From contig NZ_PQBZ01000034.1 in NCBI RefSeq assembly GCF_002964665.1, positions 1,426,429 through 1,490,428 on the forward strand: a DNA stretch of 64,000 nt, read 5' to 3'. A program made the translations under genes and the position numbers. Below, one piece after another: positions 1 through 8,455 of this stretch. The stretch is from Pseudoalteromonas sp. T1lg23B. GTDB taxonomy: Bacteria > Pseudomonadota > Gammaproteobacteria > Enterobacterales > Alteromonadaceae. A model generated the notes under the pieces. That model did not search any database and was not told where the DNA came from. It saw only the letters and a program-made list of their open reading frames with translations. Each line of letters opens with the position of its first letter. The first letter of the stretch is position 1.

Positions 1-27
1 TCCAACTTACAAAAATGTCAAACTCTC

Positions 28-63
28 GTAGGTCGGCATAGGTGCGAAGCGCCGCCATCCGAC
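28..63 (+). repeat. REP element (GTAG type)
   Basis: A GTAG tetranucleotide is followed by an imperfect palindrome whose outer arms read GTCGG and CCGAC. It is nearly the same sequence as the element at 1956-1992. The bases at 1-10 look like the tail of a second REP type (compare 1935-1944), so the window probably opens inside a composite REP pair. Confidence 0.8.
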
Positions 64-113
64 GATTGAGAGTCCCTCCTCAGTTTTTTGGCAGGCTAAT
101 ACAGCTTTTTTAT

Positions 114-629
114 TTACAATTCAAGCATTAACCCCTCTCCACACCAACATGGCTGATAAATACCCTGCTCAATCGCTTTGTGGAAACTCGAATACGGCCA
201 ATCAATAATTCGATTAACCAAACCATGTTTCATTGGGTTGAAATGAACGTAATTAACATGGTGCCAATAATCACGCTCGTCACGAATGGTATGCTCCCAA
301 AAACGCCGTTGCCAAATGCCGCGCTCACCTTTTCGTTTTCGCGAATCGGTTAGAAGTTCTGTTTTTGGTAATGATTTACAAAAGCGCTTTTTGATCTCAC
401 GCCAACGGTTAGAGTAATCATGATCATCATCAGGCAAAGTTAACACCACATGCAGATGGTCCGGCAATACCACCCAAGCATTAATATCAAACGGCTGCCG
501 TTGCTTTACCCAGCGCACCGATTCTCGTAAAACATCAATCTGCTCCACCAGCAATGCGCTGTTACGGTTTAACAAATTCACCGTGAAAAAATACGTGCCA
601 CCCGCCACATAATTGCGCCGATACCGCAT
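114..629 (-). CDS. REP-associated tyrosine transposase (RAYT), Y1/IS200-like family
   Basis: This 171-residue protein belongs to the single-domain Y1 (HUH) transposases that process REP palindromes as single-stranded DNA. The HUH metal-binding motif is visible in DHLHVVL at about residue 57, and the likely catalytic tyrosine is in YVHFNP at about residue 128. The typical N-terminus RRNYVAGGTYFFTVNL is present. I chose the ATG at 629 because GGAGGTGGT precedes it directly; the frame stays open upstream but runs through a REP. REP elements with a 5' GTAG lie on both sides (28-63, 655-684, 699-730), as expected for a RAYT and its cognate repeats. RAYTs are usually single-copy domesticated genes rather than mobile insertion sequences. 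The family call is firm, but the activity is inferred. Confidence 0.9.
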   Translation of the reverse strand: MRYRRNYVAGGTYFFTVNLLNRNSALLVEQIDVLRESVRWVKQRQPFDINAWVVLPDHLHVVLTLPDDDHDYSNRWREIKKRFCKSLPKTELLTDSRKRKGERGIWQRRFWEHTIRDERDYWHHVNYVHFNPMKHGLVNRIIDWPYSSFHKAIEQGIYQPCWCGEGLMLEL

Positions 630-654
630 ACCACCTCCGTGTGATTGCTTTTTT

Positions 655-684
655 GTAGGTCGGATAAGCGAAGCGCCATCCGAC
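655..684 (+). repeat. REP element (GTAG type), forward copy
   Basis: GTAG is followed by a palindrome with arms GTCGGAT and ATCCGAC. The loop region differs from the 28-63 copy, but the same GCGAAGCGCC core is present. It lies 25 bases upstream of the RAYT start and forms an inverted pair with the element at 699-730. Confidence 0.85.
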
Positions 685-698
685 GATAAATCCCCTTT

Positions 699-730
699 GT
701 TGGAAGGCGCCTTCGGCTTTTCCAACCTAC
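699..730 (-). repeat. REP element (GTAG type), reverse copy
   Basis: Read on the minus strand, this begins with GTAG and forms a palindrome with arms GTTGGAA and TTCCAAC. An identical copy lies at 1913-1944. Its GTAG supplies the TAG stop codon of the gene ending at 727. Together with 655-684 it makes a divergent REP pair (BIME-like). Confidence 0.85.
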
Positions 731-1812
731 GATTTCTGTTCATCTTCAGTGAACAATTTGAAATCCCTTTGCCTATCAATTTTCAGTAGCTCTAAAACGT
801 CATCACGATTACTTAGATAACAAAGATTATCCAGCTGTATCTCATTGAACGACAGCTTAACCGTTCTTATATATGATGACTCAATCAATTCCCTTTGGGG
901 ACCATTTTTTATCAACTTAAATAGCATTACTAGTTCATCTGCAATCAAATTAAAATAGTACAGTGTTTCATATGCCCTAAGCATGAAGGGCGATTCAAAG
1001 TCTTCTCTTAGACTACTAAAGAGCCTTTGTAATACTGATTCTTGAAAGCTATTCACTCTCTTCGTTGAAACCTTGCTGTGAATAAACACAGAAACCAAAT
1101 CTTCAAAGGTTTTTAAATACTCAAGTTCTCCACATTCGTACTTTAAAAAGGCTTTATACTCTGGATTTTGTAGATAGTGAGTATGCGCAGAGTTGCAATT
1201 GGATACTTCTAACACTGATTTGAACAATGCTAAGTCTGGCTCACTCAATATCTCCTCTACGCCCTTTTGCCTATATCCACTATTAATGATAAGAGTACTT
1301 ACATCATTCCTTTCGGATTCATCTACTGCATTTTCAAATACACTTAAAACAGCTGCATTTAACACACCATACGTGTTCAGAGGAGCTTTAATCACGCTCT
1401 GTAGCTTTTCGCAACTCGTTTTTAGGCGATTTGATTGCTCAAGAAGAACCTGTGTACTTACCAAACTTCTGGTATTTTCAAGTTCAGATTTACTGGTTTT
1501 CCATGTTCTGTACAACAAAACAATTGTGGCAATTAAAAGGATTGGGTTAAAGGCATTATTGAAGTAAGTAGCAGCTTCGACCCACGACTCGAGAGGTTCT
1601 TTAAGGCTAAAGTCGAATCTGTAAAAATAAAAACAGGTAATGCTTCCAAACGAACAAAGCAGCAATAGAACGAGCATAATGCCATAATCAAACTCTTTTT
1701 TATCTTTACTTTCTCTATCCCATTTAAATAAAACTGCAGCTGCTATAGCTATAGCTATAGCTATAGCGACGAATAGCAGTACCCACCCTAAACTGAGAAA
1801 TATATTTTCCAA
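727..1812 (-). CDS. AbiC-like membrane protein (putative phage abortive infection family)
   Basis: This 361-residue protein has three predicted membrane segments, at about residues 5-30, 44-64 and 88-102. A soluble, probably helical C-terminal region of about 260 residues follows. The segment FNNAFNPILLIATIVLLYRT followed by a charged helix resembles the N-terminal half of the 'putative phage abortive infection protein' (putAbiC) family, which is the basis of the call. The start is TTG, supported by AAGGA eight bases upstream; there is no in-frame ATG nearby. The membrane segment 1 is coded by tandem CTATAG hexamers giving alternating Ala-Ile. The stop codon is part of a REP element, so the original C-terminus may have been altered. 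A defence role is only a guess. Confidence 0.6.
   Translation of the reverse strand: MENIFLSLGWVLLFVAIAIAIAIAAAVLFKWDRESKDKKEFDYGIMLVLLLLCSFGSITCFYFYRFDFSLKEPLESWVEAATYFNNAFNPILLIATIVLLYRTWKTSKSELENTRSLVSTQVLLEQSNRLKTSCEKLQSVIKAPLNTYGVLNAAVLSVFENAVDESERNDVSTLIINSGYRQKGVEEILSEPDLALFKSVLEVSNCNSAHTHYLQNPEYKAFLKYECGELEYLKTFEDLVSVFIHSKVSTKRVNSFQESVLQRLFSSLREDFESPFMLRAYETLYYFNLIADELVMLFKLIKNGPQRELIESSYIRTVKLSFNEIQLDNLCYLSNRDDVLELLKIDRQRDFKLFTEDEQKS
1743..1767. repeat. Tandem CTATAG hexamer repeat inside a coding region
   Basis: Four perfect copies of the self-complementary hexamer CTATAG, plus one base, lie at the 5' end of the AbiC-like gene and code for alternating Ala-Ile in its first membrane segment. 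Copy-number change would keep the frame but alter the length of the helix. Confidence 0.85.
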
Positions 1813-1912
1813 TTGCGCGATCCTTTTTGCTAGCTTGCAAATTATTCTAGTAAAAACTTGTTGTTAAAAACATCTCAATCGAAATGCAGCAAATAAGCAA
1901 GGAATAATCAAC

Positions 1913-1944
1913 GTTGGAAGGCGCCTTCGGCTTTTCCAACCTAC
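1913..1944 (-). repeat. REP element (GTAG type), reverse copy
   Basis: This is identical to 699-730. On the minus strand it starts with GTAG and has arms GTTGGAA and TTCCAAC. It pairs with 1956-1992, separated by 11 bases. Confidence 0.85.
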
Positions 1945-1955
1945 ACATCAAACTC

Positions 1956-1992
1956 GTAGGTCGGCATAAGGCGCGCAGCGCCGCCATCCGAC
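1956..1992 (+). repeat. REP element (GTAG type), forward copy
   Basis: GTAG is followed by GTCGGCATAAGG, a GC-rich core and CCATCCGAC. It is close to 28-63, including a shared preceding TCAAACT spacer. It closes the REP-bounded segment that holds the RAYT and AbiC-like genes. Confidence 0.85.
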
Positions 1993-2085
1993 GGAAGAGA
2001 TTCCCGTAACAGTGGTTAAACTATCTCATTGCACCTTGCGCAAAGGAAACGCACTCACTGCGTTCGCTGTCGTTAACCCTTTGCA

Positions 2086-2120
2086 AAAAAAAACCGCCTT
2101 GCTTTCACAAGGCGGTTTTT
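2086..2120 (-). terminator. Rho-independent terminator of gcvP
   Basis: An 11-bp perfect stem (AAACCGCCTTG with CAAGGCGGTTT) with a short loop lies just after the gcvP stop. It is followed on the minus strand by a run of nine T. Confidence 0.9.
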
Positions 2121-2165
2121 AAATTCTAATCAAAGCCAAGCCTAAACTTAGCTTTTACCCAACAC

Positions 2166-5057
2166 TTACTCCGCGTAAGTTTCTACCGCTGGGCATGAAC
2201 AAATTAGGTTACGGTCGCCGTATACGTCGTCGATACGAGTTACCGTTGGCCAGAATTTGTCTTTTGCTACGCTTGGTACTGGGAATGCAGCGTAGAAGCG
2301 GTCGTATGCTCTATCCCACTCGTTGCCAAGTACGTCGGCTTGGGTGTGCGGTGCAAATACCAGTGGGTTGTTTTCGATTGACCACTCGCCTGAGATGATC
2401 TTGTCGATTTCGCCCTTGATTGACACCATCGCTTCGATGAAACGGTCAATTTCTACTTTAGACTCAGATTCAGTTGGCTCAATCATCAAGGTGCCCGCTA
2501 CTGGGAACGACATGGTTGGTGAGTGGAAGCCGTAGTCTTGTAGACGCTTCGCTACATCCATTTCAGTGATGCCTGAAGCTTCTTTGATTGGACGTAAGTC
2601 AACGATACACTCGTGTGCAACGCGGTTGTTTTGACCACGATACAAAATTGGGTAGTGCTCGCTTAACTTTTCAGTTAGGTAGTTTGCGTTCACAATCGCC
2701 ATTTCTGTGGCTTGCTTTAAGCCTTCGCTGCCCATCATGGCAATGTATGCCCAAGAGATAGGTAGGATTGCTGCTGAGCCGTAAGGCGCTGCTGAAACCG
2801 CACCGTTACCTTCTGTGGTACCCGCTACGTTAATAACGCTGTGGTTAGGCATAAATGGCGCAAGGTGTGATTTAACACCGATTGGGCCAACACCTGGGCC
2901 ACCGCCTCCGTGTGGAATACAGAATGTTTTGTGCAGGTTAAGGTGCGATACGTCAGAGCCGATTGAACCTGGGCTTGTTACGCCTACCTGTGCGTTCATG
3001 TTCGCGCCGTCCATGTAAACCTGACCACCGTACTGGTGTACGATGTCACACACTTCTTTGATGGTCTGCTCGTAAACACCGTGCGTAGATGGGTAAGTTA
3101 CCATGATACACGATAGGTTTTCTGCTACGTCAGCGGCTTTGGCGCGTAGGTCTTCCATATCGATGTTACCGTTCTTATCACAGCCAACCACCACAACTTT
3201 CATGCTGGCCATTTGCGCAGATGCTGGGTTAGTACCGTGCGCTGAGCTTGGGATCAAACAGATGTTACGATGACCTTCGCCGCGTGACTCATGGTATTTA
3301 CGAATTGCGATAAGACCTGCGTATTCACCTTGTGCACCTGAGTTAGGCTGTAGTGATACGGCGTCATAACCTGTGATGTCAACTAACCAATCATGTAGTT
3401 CGTTGATCATAATTTGGTAGCCTTGTGCTTGGTCTAATGGGCAGAACGGGTGAAGCTCTGCAAACTCAGGCCAAGTGACTGGGATCATCTCCGCAGTCGC
3501 ATTTAGCTTCATGGTACATGAACCAAGCGAAATCATTGAGTGGTTAAGCGCTAAGTCTTTGTTCTCTAGACGCTTGATGTAACGCAACATTTCAGTCTCG
3601 CTGTGGTACGAGTTGAAGTTAGGGTGCGTTAAAATTTCGTCGTCACGAACTAGGCTTGCAGGAATACCCGTGATGTCGTCTTTACTCACTTGTGCATCTA
3701 GCGCGTCAACGTCTAAACCATGGCCTTCACCAAGGATGATATCAAACAACTGCGCCACGTCTGCACGTGTAGTCGTTTCGTTTACTGAGAGTGAGTATTC
3801 ACCTGCGTGATTAGTGGCAAAGTTTACCTCTGCTGCCAATGCACGTGCAATGACTTCATCTTTGTTATCAGCAACAACAGTCAAAGTGTCGAACCAAGTG
3901 TCATGCTTAAGCGCAACACCTTTCGACTTAAGGCCCGTTGCGACAATGCTTGCAAAACGGTTAATACGCTGAGCAATTGTCTTAAGGCCTTGTGGACCGT
4001 GGTACACCGCATAGAACGCTGCCATGTTGGCAAGCAATACCTGCGCTGTACAAATATTTGAGTTGGCTTTTTCGCGGCGGATGTGCTGCTCACGTGTTTG
4101 CATCGCCATACGCAGTGCATCGTTACCTAAACGGTCTTTTGATACACCAATGATACGGCCAGGTAGTGAACGCTTATACGCATCACGCGTTGCAAAGAAC
4201 GCCGCGTGAGGACCACCATAACCCATAGGTACACCAAAACGCTGTGCAGAACCCAATACTACATCAGCACCGAGTTGACCAGGCGCTTTAAGTAGCAATA
4301 AGCTCATGATGTCGGCCGCCACACAGGCAATCGCTTTTTTGTTTTGTACTTGTGCGATTAGCTCTTGTACGTCAACCACTTCACCCGTTGTGCTTGGGTA
4401 TTGGAATAAGGCACCAAAAATCTCGTGGTTTGCCGCGTCAACAGCAGGACCCACAACCACTTCAAAACCAAACTGTTCAGCGCGTGTTGCCACTACGTCG
4501 ATGGTTTGTGTGTGTACGTCATCAGCAATAAAGAAGATATTAGCTTTTTTCGCTTTCGCTACACGCTTAGCCAATGCCATTGCTTCTGCCGCAGCAGTCG
4601 CTTCATCAAGTAGTGAAGCCGAGGCTAGGTCTAAACCTGTTAGGTCAATGGTAAGAGTCTGGAAGTTTAATAATGATTCTAAACGGCCTTGTGCGATCTC
4701 TGGCTGATAAGGAGTATAAGCCGTGTACCAACCTGGATTCTCAAGTACGTTACGTAAAATTACGTTCGGTACATGCGTTGGGTGATAACCCTGACCGATA
4801 TATGACTTGAATACCTTGTTTTTGCTTGCAACTGATTTTAGGTAGCTCAGAGTTTCCACTTCAGTGCGGCTTTCGCCGATGTTTAACCCTTGCTCTAAAC
4901 GGATAGCCGCAGGTACAGTTTGACCGATCAGCTCTTCAACACTCGATACCCCAAGAGCGTTTAGCATGTCAGTTACTTGCGCCGGGCTTGGGCCGATATG
5001 GCGACGAATAAAATCTTGCTTTTGCTCTAATTGTTCAAGAGATTTGGCGTTTGACAT
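2166..5057 (-). CDS. gcvP: Glycine dehydrogenase (decarboxylating), P-protein
   Basis: GcvP is the pyridoxal-phosphate enzyme that decarboxylates glycine and passes the aminomethyl group to lipoylated GcvH. At 963 residues it is the single-chain form with an N-terminal half (about 1-450) and a catalytic C-terminal half. The PLP lysine sits in LNLHKTF at about residue 710, followed by the glycine-rich HGGGGPG. It lies downstream of gcvT and gcvH on the same strand, but 171 bp from gcvH with a terminator-like hairpin between them. It may therefore have its own promoter or receive only part of the gcvTH transcription. The product should act in the cytoplasm, feeding one-carbon units to tetrahydrofolate. 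Confidence 0.98.
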   Translation of the reverse strand: MSNAKSLEQLEQKQDFIRRHIGPSPAQVTDMLNALGVSSVEELIGQTVPAAIRLEQGLNIGESRTEVETLSYLKSVASKNKVFKSYIGQGYHPTHVPNVILRNVLENPGWYTAYTPYQPEIAQGRLESLLNFQTLTIDLTGLDLASASLLDEATAAAEAMALAKRVAKAKKANIFFIADDVHTQTIDVVATRAEQFGFEVVVGPAVDAANHEIFGALFQYPSTTGEVVDVQELIAQVQNKKAIACVAADIMSLLLLKAPGQLGADVVLGSAQRFGVPMGYGGPHAAFFATRDAYKRSLPGRIIGVSKDRLGNDALRMAMQTREQHIRREKANSNICTAQVLLANMAAFYAVYHGPQGLKTIAQRINRFASIVATGLKSKGVALKHDTWFDTLTVVADNKDEVIARALAAEVNFATNHAGEYSLSVNETTTRADVAQLFDIILGEGHGLDVDALDAQVSKDDITGIPASLVRDDEILTHPNFNSYHSETEMLRYIKRLENKDLALNHSMISLGSCTMKLNATAEMIPVTWPEFAELHPFCPLDQAQGYQIMINELHDWLVDITGYDAVSLQPNSGAQGEYAGLIAIRKYHESRGEGHRNICLIPSSAHGTNPASAQMASMKVVVVGCDKNGNIDMEDLRAKAADVAENLSCIMVTYPSTHGVYEQTIKEVCDIVHQYGGQVYMDGANMNAQVGVTSPGSIGSDVSHLNLHKTFCIPHGGGGPGVGPIGVKSHLAPFMPNHSVINVAGTTEGNGAVSAAPYGSAAILPISWAYIAMMGSEGLKQATEMAIVNANYLTEKLSEHYPILYRGQNNRVAHECIVDLRPIKEASGITEMDVAKRLQDYGFHSPTMSFPVAGTLMIEPTESESKVEIDRFIEAMVSIKGEIDKIISGEWSIENNPLVFAPHTQADVLGNEWDRAYDRFYAAFPVPSVAKDKFWPTVTRIDDVYGDRNLICSCPAVETYAE

Positions 5058-5186
5058 TAGTCCAGATTCCTATGATCCAAATTAAAAAGTGTGTTTGTCA
5101 CGCTAGCCTTGGTAACAGCAGAGTAACAAAACAAAATCAGCCCATGTGATATGGCACACGGGCCAAAAAATTCTCTACGACAACAA

Positions 5187-5213
5187 TAAAAGCCCCATAA
5201 ATGGGGCCTTTAA
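5187..5213 (-). terminator. Terminator-like hairpin between gcvH and gcvP
   Basis: On the minus strand GGCCCCAT pairs with ATGGGGCT around a two-base loop, followed by TTTTATT. It sits directly after the gcvH stop and could reduce read-through into gcvP. Confidence 0.75.
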
Positions 5214-5228
5214 AAAGACGTAAAACGA

Positions 5229-5618
5229 TTAGTCTTCGTCGATTGAATTCGCGTAACCTTCCGCATCTAAAAGGTTATCAAGCTCTGACTCGTCAGATGC
5301 TTTGATGCGGAATAACCAACCGTCGCCATAAGCGTCGTTGTTAACCGTTTCTGGTGAATCTTCAAGCTCTTCGTTGATAGCAACGATAGTGCCTGAGATT
5401 GGCGCGTAAATATCAGAAGCTGCTTTAACAGACTCAGCAACTGCGCAGTCTTCGCCAGCATCTACTTCATCATCTACTTCTGGTAATTCTACGAATACCA
5501 TGTCGCCTAGAAGTTCTTGAGCGTGCTCAGTGATACCTACTGTGTAAGTGCCATCGCCTTCAGCGCGAACCCACTCGTGTGAAGACGCGTACTTTAACTC
5601 GCTAGGAATGTTGCTCAT
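5229..5618 (-). CDS. gcvH: Glycine cleavage system H protein
   Basis: GcvH is the small lipoyl carrier that shuttles the aminomethyl group between GcvP and GcvT. The 129-residue length is normal. The N-terminal signature YASSHEWVR and the lipoylation segment [11 protein letters not shown] are present, with the modified lysine at residue 65. It lies 54 bp downstream of gcvT and in the same direction, so the two are probably co-transcribed. The protein is strongly acidic, as usual for the family. Confidence 0.98.
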   Translation of the reverse strand: MSNIPSELKYASSHEWVRAEGDGTYTVGITEHAQELLGDMVFVELPEVDDEVDAGEDCAVAESVKAASDIYAPISGTIVAINEELEDSPETVNNDAYGDGWLFRIKASDESELDNLLDAEGYANSIDED

Positions 5619-5672
5619 CTTTTTGTTCCTTTGGTTCGGTGTTTTAGGCGGTTAACCCACCCTTTCTTAATA

Positions 5673-6756
5673 TTAAATAACTGCTTTGCCGTTACGTACG
5701 AAGCAAGGCTTCACTACTTTCACGTCAACTAACTTTTTGCGCATTTCAACCTGTGCCGTATCGCCCGTTGAGCGAGGAACACGTGCTAATGCCACACTAA
5801 AGCCTAAAGTCGGTGAGAATGTACCAGAAGTGATCACCCCTTCGCCACCCTCTACGATAACTTTAGAGCCACTGCGAAGTACACCTTTGCTTTCTAAAAC
5901 TAAACCGACTAATTTATCAGTGCTTTTTTCAGCGCGTTGTTGTTCCAAAACGGCACGGCCAATAAAGTCGCGATCCGCAGGCTCCCACGCGATGGTCCAC
6001 GCCATGTTTGCAGCCAGTGGCGATACAGACTCATCCATATCTAAACCATACAGGTTCATGCCCGCTTCTAAACGTAGCGTATCACGCGCGCCTAAGCCAG
6101 CAGGAGCAACACCAGCGTCTAATAATTTTTGCCCACAGTGTCGCTGCGTCATCATTGTGCACCACAATCTCATAACCGTCTTCACCGGTATAACCTGTCG
6201 TAGCAATAAATAAGTCACCCGCTTGCACACCGAAGAAAGGCTTCATACCTTCAACCGCTGCTTGTTGTTCTTCGCTTAATACGGTCGCTGTTTTAGCTTT
6301 GGCATTTGGACCTTGTACCGCTATCATCGCGTACTCAGGACGCTCAGTCACTTCTACAGCGTAACCTTCAGATACTTTAGCAATGTGTGCTAAATCTTTC
6401 TCACGTGTTGCTGAGTTAACCACCAAGCGATAGCTAGTTTCAGTGAAGAAATAGATAATAAGGTCGTCTATAACACCGCCTTGCTCGTTAAGCATGCCTG
6501 TGTATAGTGCTTTACCCGGTACAGTTAACTTAGCCACATCATTGGCAACAAGTTTACGCAAAAATGCTTTTGCATCATCGCCAGCCACGTCAACAATGGT
6601 CATGTGAGAAACATCAAACATGCCAGCATCGTTACGCACCGCGTTATGCTCTTCAATTTGTGACCCATAGTTGATAGGCATTTCCCAACCGTGAAAGTCA
6701 ACCATTTTTGCGCCAGCTTCAAGGTGCTTGGCATGTAAAACTGTTTTAGAAGTCAT
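5673..6756 (-). pseudogene. gcvT: Aminomethyltransferase (T-protein), interrupted by a one-base frameshift
   Basis: GcvT releases ammonia from the H-protein intermediate and transfers the methylene group to tetrahydrofolate. The reading frame is split. The first part (start 6756) has the folate-binding N-terminal domain with [13 protein letters not shown] and GMFDVSHM. The second part continues in another frame with [20 protein letters not shown] and the C-terminal domain. The frames join perfectly if one A is removed from the A5 run at 6126-6130 (T5 on the plus strand). The restored protein would be about 360 residues, the normal length. Because gcvH and gcvP are intact, a homopolymer sequencing error is at least as likely as a real mutation. 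Confidence 0.9.
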
Positions 6757-6779
6757 ATCATTCCTTCACTAATATTTAA

Positions 6780-6817
6780 TCAACAAGCTGAGTTGTTGAC
6801 ACTACCTCAAACGAGGT
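6780..6817 (-). other. Two small hairpins in the gcvT leader
   Basis: TCAACAA (6780-6786) pairs with TTGTTGA (6793-6799), and ACCTC (6804-6808) pairs with GAGGT (6813-6817). Both lie in the 119-bp gap upstream of gcvT. The sequence does not contain a recognisable glycine riboswitch core. Any regulatory role is unknown. Confidence 0.4.
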
Positions 6818-6835
6818 GGGGTTAATTCAAATAGC

Positions 6836-6867
6836 AACAAGGGCACGCCATATAGCGTGCCCTTGTT
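6836..6867 (-). terminator. Strong stem-loop after the GcvT-domain paralogue
   Basis: A perfect 13-bp stem (AACAAGGGCACGC with GCGTGCCCTTGTT) with a six-base loop starts 9 bases beyond the stop at 6876. The T tract on the minus strand is interrupted (TTGCTATTTG), so termination may be incomplete. Confidence 0.7.
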
Positions 6868-6875
6868 ATTTTGAT

Positions 6876-7448
6876 TTAGTTTAGGTCAAAGCCTTGCGCT
6901 TGCAATGTTGCTTGCCATTTATTCAGCGTCGCTAATTGTGCAATTAACTGATAACGCTGCTCACCTTGCTCTAATAGAGAGGTGACGAATACTTCACCGC
7001 TTTGTCTGCCGTAACACACCTGTTCGTCGGATAAACGTAATCCTGGTGTCAACTCAAAGCTGTTAACTAGGGTTTCAAACGCTTGCTGGCCGGATACGGT
7101 GGTAATCGCTAAATCATCACGTACCACCAGCTCTATGTCGTAGTCTTCAACATGCGCAGCCACAAACTGCTCTAAAATCTCTACCGCACCGCTTTGTACC
7201 ACAAAACGATAAGCCGTTTCACTGAAGTAATACACGCAATAAGATTGACCGCCATCTAGTTTGCCTTGAATACCAAGACCCGGCGCCATTAGCTTGTTGA
7301 GATTTAAACCCATTTGTTGATTTAAAAAAGGTGTCGCTTCAAACCCACTAAAATCAAGTACGGTTAAGTCTTGTGTCATCGCCATGCTATTAACGGCTGG
7401 TGTGCAGCCTTGGCGGTGCTTAGCAAACATTGTCGGTGCAAATGTCAT
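6876..7448 (-). CDS. Short GcvT-domain paralogue of unknown function
   Basis: The 190-residue protein aligns by eye with the N-terminal folate-binding region of GcvT: VYYFSETAYRFVVQSG matches [17 protein letters not shown] in the neighbouring gcvT, and DDLAITTVSGQQA matches [13 protein letters not shown]. It lacks the catalytic N-terminal WEMP segment and the C-terminal domain. The start is supported by AAGGTG six bases upstream of the ATG. It lies upstream of gcvT on the same strand but ends with its own stem-loop, and it is divergent from a LysR gene 130 bp away. It is not a fragment of the broken gcvT, which is complete after frame repair. It may be a regulator or folate-binding accessory protein; no function can be assigned. 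Confidence 0.7.
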   Translation of the reverse strand: MTFAPTMFAKHRQGCTPAVNSMAMTQDLTVLDFSGFEATPFLNQQMGLNLNKLMAPGLGIQGKLDGGQSYCVYYFSETAYRFVVQSGAVEILEQFVAAHVEDYDIELVVRDDLAITTVSGQQAFETLVNSFELTPGLRLSDEQVCYGRQSGEVFVTSLLEQGEQRYQLIAQLATLNKWQATLQAQGFDLN

Positions 7449-7578
7449 AGAGACACCTTAATTAAATTTCGATAAGCACAGAGTATATTGACCCTAAAAG
7501 CCAACAACAAATTGTAATTATTTATCCATTGATAAATAATGCTTATGTAATTAGCTTTGTTAAATAGTATTTATTAAT

Positions 7579-8424
7579 ATGAAGAACTTATCGATAGATG
7601 GTCTACGTACGTTAGTCACCGTGGTTGATGTTGGCGGCTTTGCTAAAGCTGGCGAGCTGTTAGGCTTGTCACAGCCTGCCGTATCATTACAAATCAAGCG
7701 GTTAGAAGACATGCTCAACTGCAAGTTGTTTAAAAAGCAAGGTCAGAGGCAGGTACTTAACCAATACGGTGAGTTATTATTACCGCTTGCCAAACAGATG
7801 TTGCAACACAACGATGCAATCATTCAGCAATTCACCTCCGAAAGCGTAACGGGTAAAGTGCGCTTAGGGATCCCCAGTGAATTTGCAGCGCGTATTTTAC
7901 CTTCCATCATTGGTGATTTTGTCTCTTTATATCCGGATGTATCGCTGGAAGTTAAATCGCGTTTAAGTAAGCATTTACTGTCATCTTCAAGGCAAGATCA
8001 ATTTGATTTAGTGCTGGCACTGAATGAGCAACTCGATTCTGGCCAACACCCTATTTTTATGCAGGATCAGTTGGTTTGGGTTGGAGACTTATCCAAAGCC
8101 AATGAAGGAATGGTGACGTTAGTCACAGCCCCTGAGGGCTGCATTTATCGACGCCGTGCAATTGAAGCCTTACAGCAAGCAGGCATTAAACACCGCATTA
8201 TTTATAGCAACGCCGATTTAACCGGACTGACGGCCGCGCTTAAAGAGGGGTTAGGGATCACCGTACTGGCAAAAAGCACCGTGCCCAATGAGCTTAATTA
8301 TCAAAGTCACACCGCAATTTTACCGGAGCTAGGACAAATTGGTATCTGCCTTATTAAGAACTCTGGTGAATCGGTTAATGCGGTCGACAAGCTCGCCGAG
8401 TTTATCGCGCTTCGACTTGGCTAA
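7579..8424 (+). CDS. LysR-family transcriptional regulator
   Basis: A 281-residue LysR-type regulator with an N-terminal winged helix-turn-helix (about 1-60; FAKAGELLGLSQPAVSLQIKRLE) and a C-terminal effector-binding domain (about 88-280). It is transcribed divergently from the GcvT-domain paralogue, with 130 bp between them. That arrangement usually means the regulator acts on the divergent promoter and its own. It is not obviously GcvA; the effector-domain sequence does not identify the ligand. It is followed 31 bp downstream by the CadC-like gene, so co-transcription is possible. Confidence 0.9.
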   Translation: MKNLSIDGLRTLVTVVDVGGFAKAGELLGLSQPAVSLQIKRLEDMLNCKLFKKQGQRQVLNQYGELLLPLAKQMLQHNDAIIQQFTSESVTGKVRLGIPSEFAARILPSIIGDFVSLYPDVSLEVKSRLSKHLLSSSRQDQFDLVLALNEQLDSGQHPIFMQDQLVWVGDLSKANEGMVTLVTAPEGCIYRRRAIEALQQAGIKHRIIYSNADLTGLTAALKEGLGITVLAKSTVPNELNYQSHTAILPELGQIGICLIKNSGESVNAVDKLAEFIALRLG

Positions 8425-8455
8425 TCGTCATAAACATAGGTTTTAAGGCCAAACA

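Noticed and set aside
6757..6875. Glycine riboswitch before gcvT
   Set aside because: The conserved aptamer core is absent and the gap is too short for a tandem aptamer.
6876..7448. GcvT-domain gene as a detached piece of the frameshifted gcvT
   Set aside because: The broken gcvT is full length after frame repair, so this gene is a separate paralogue.
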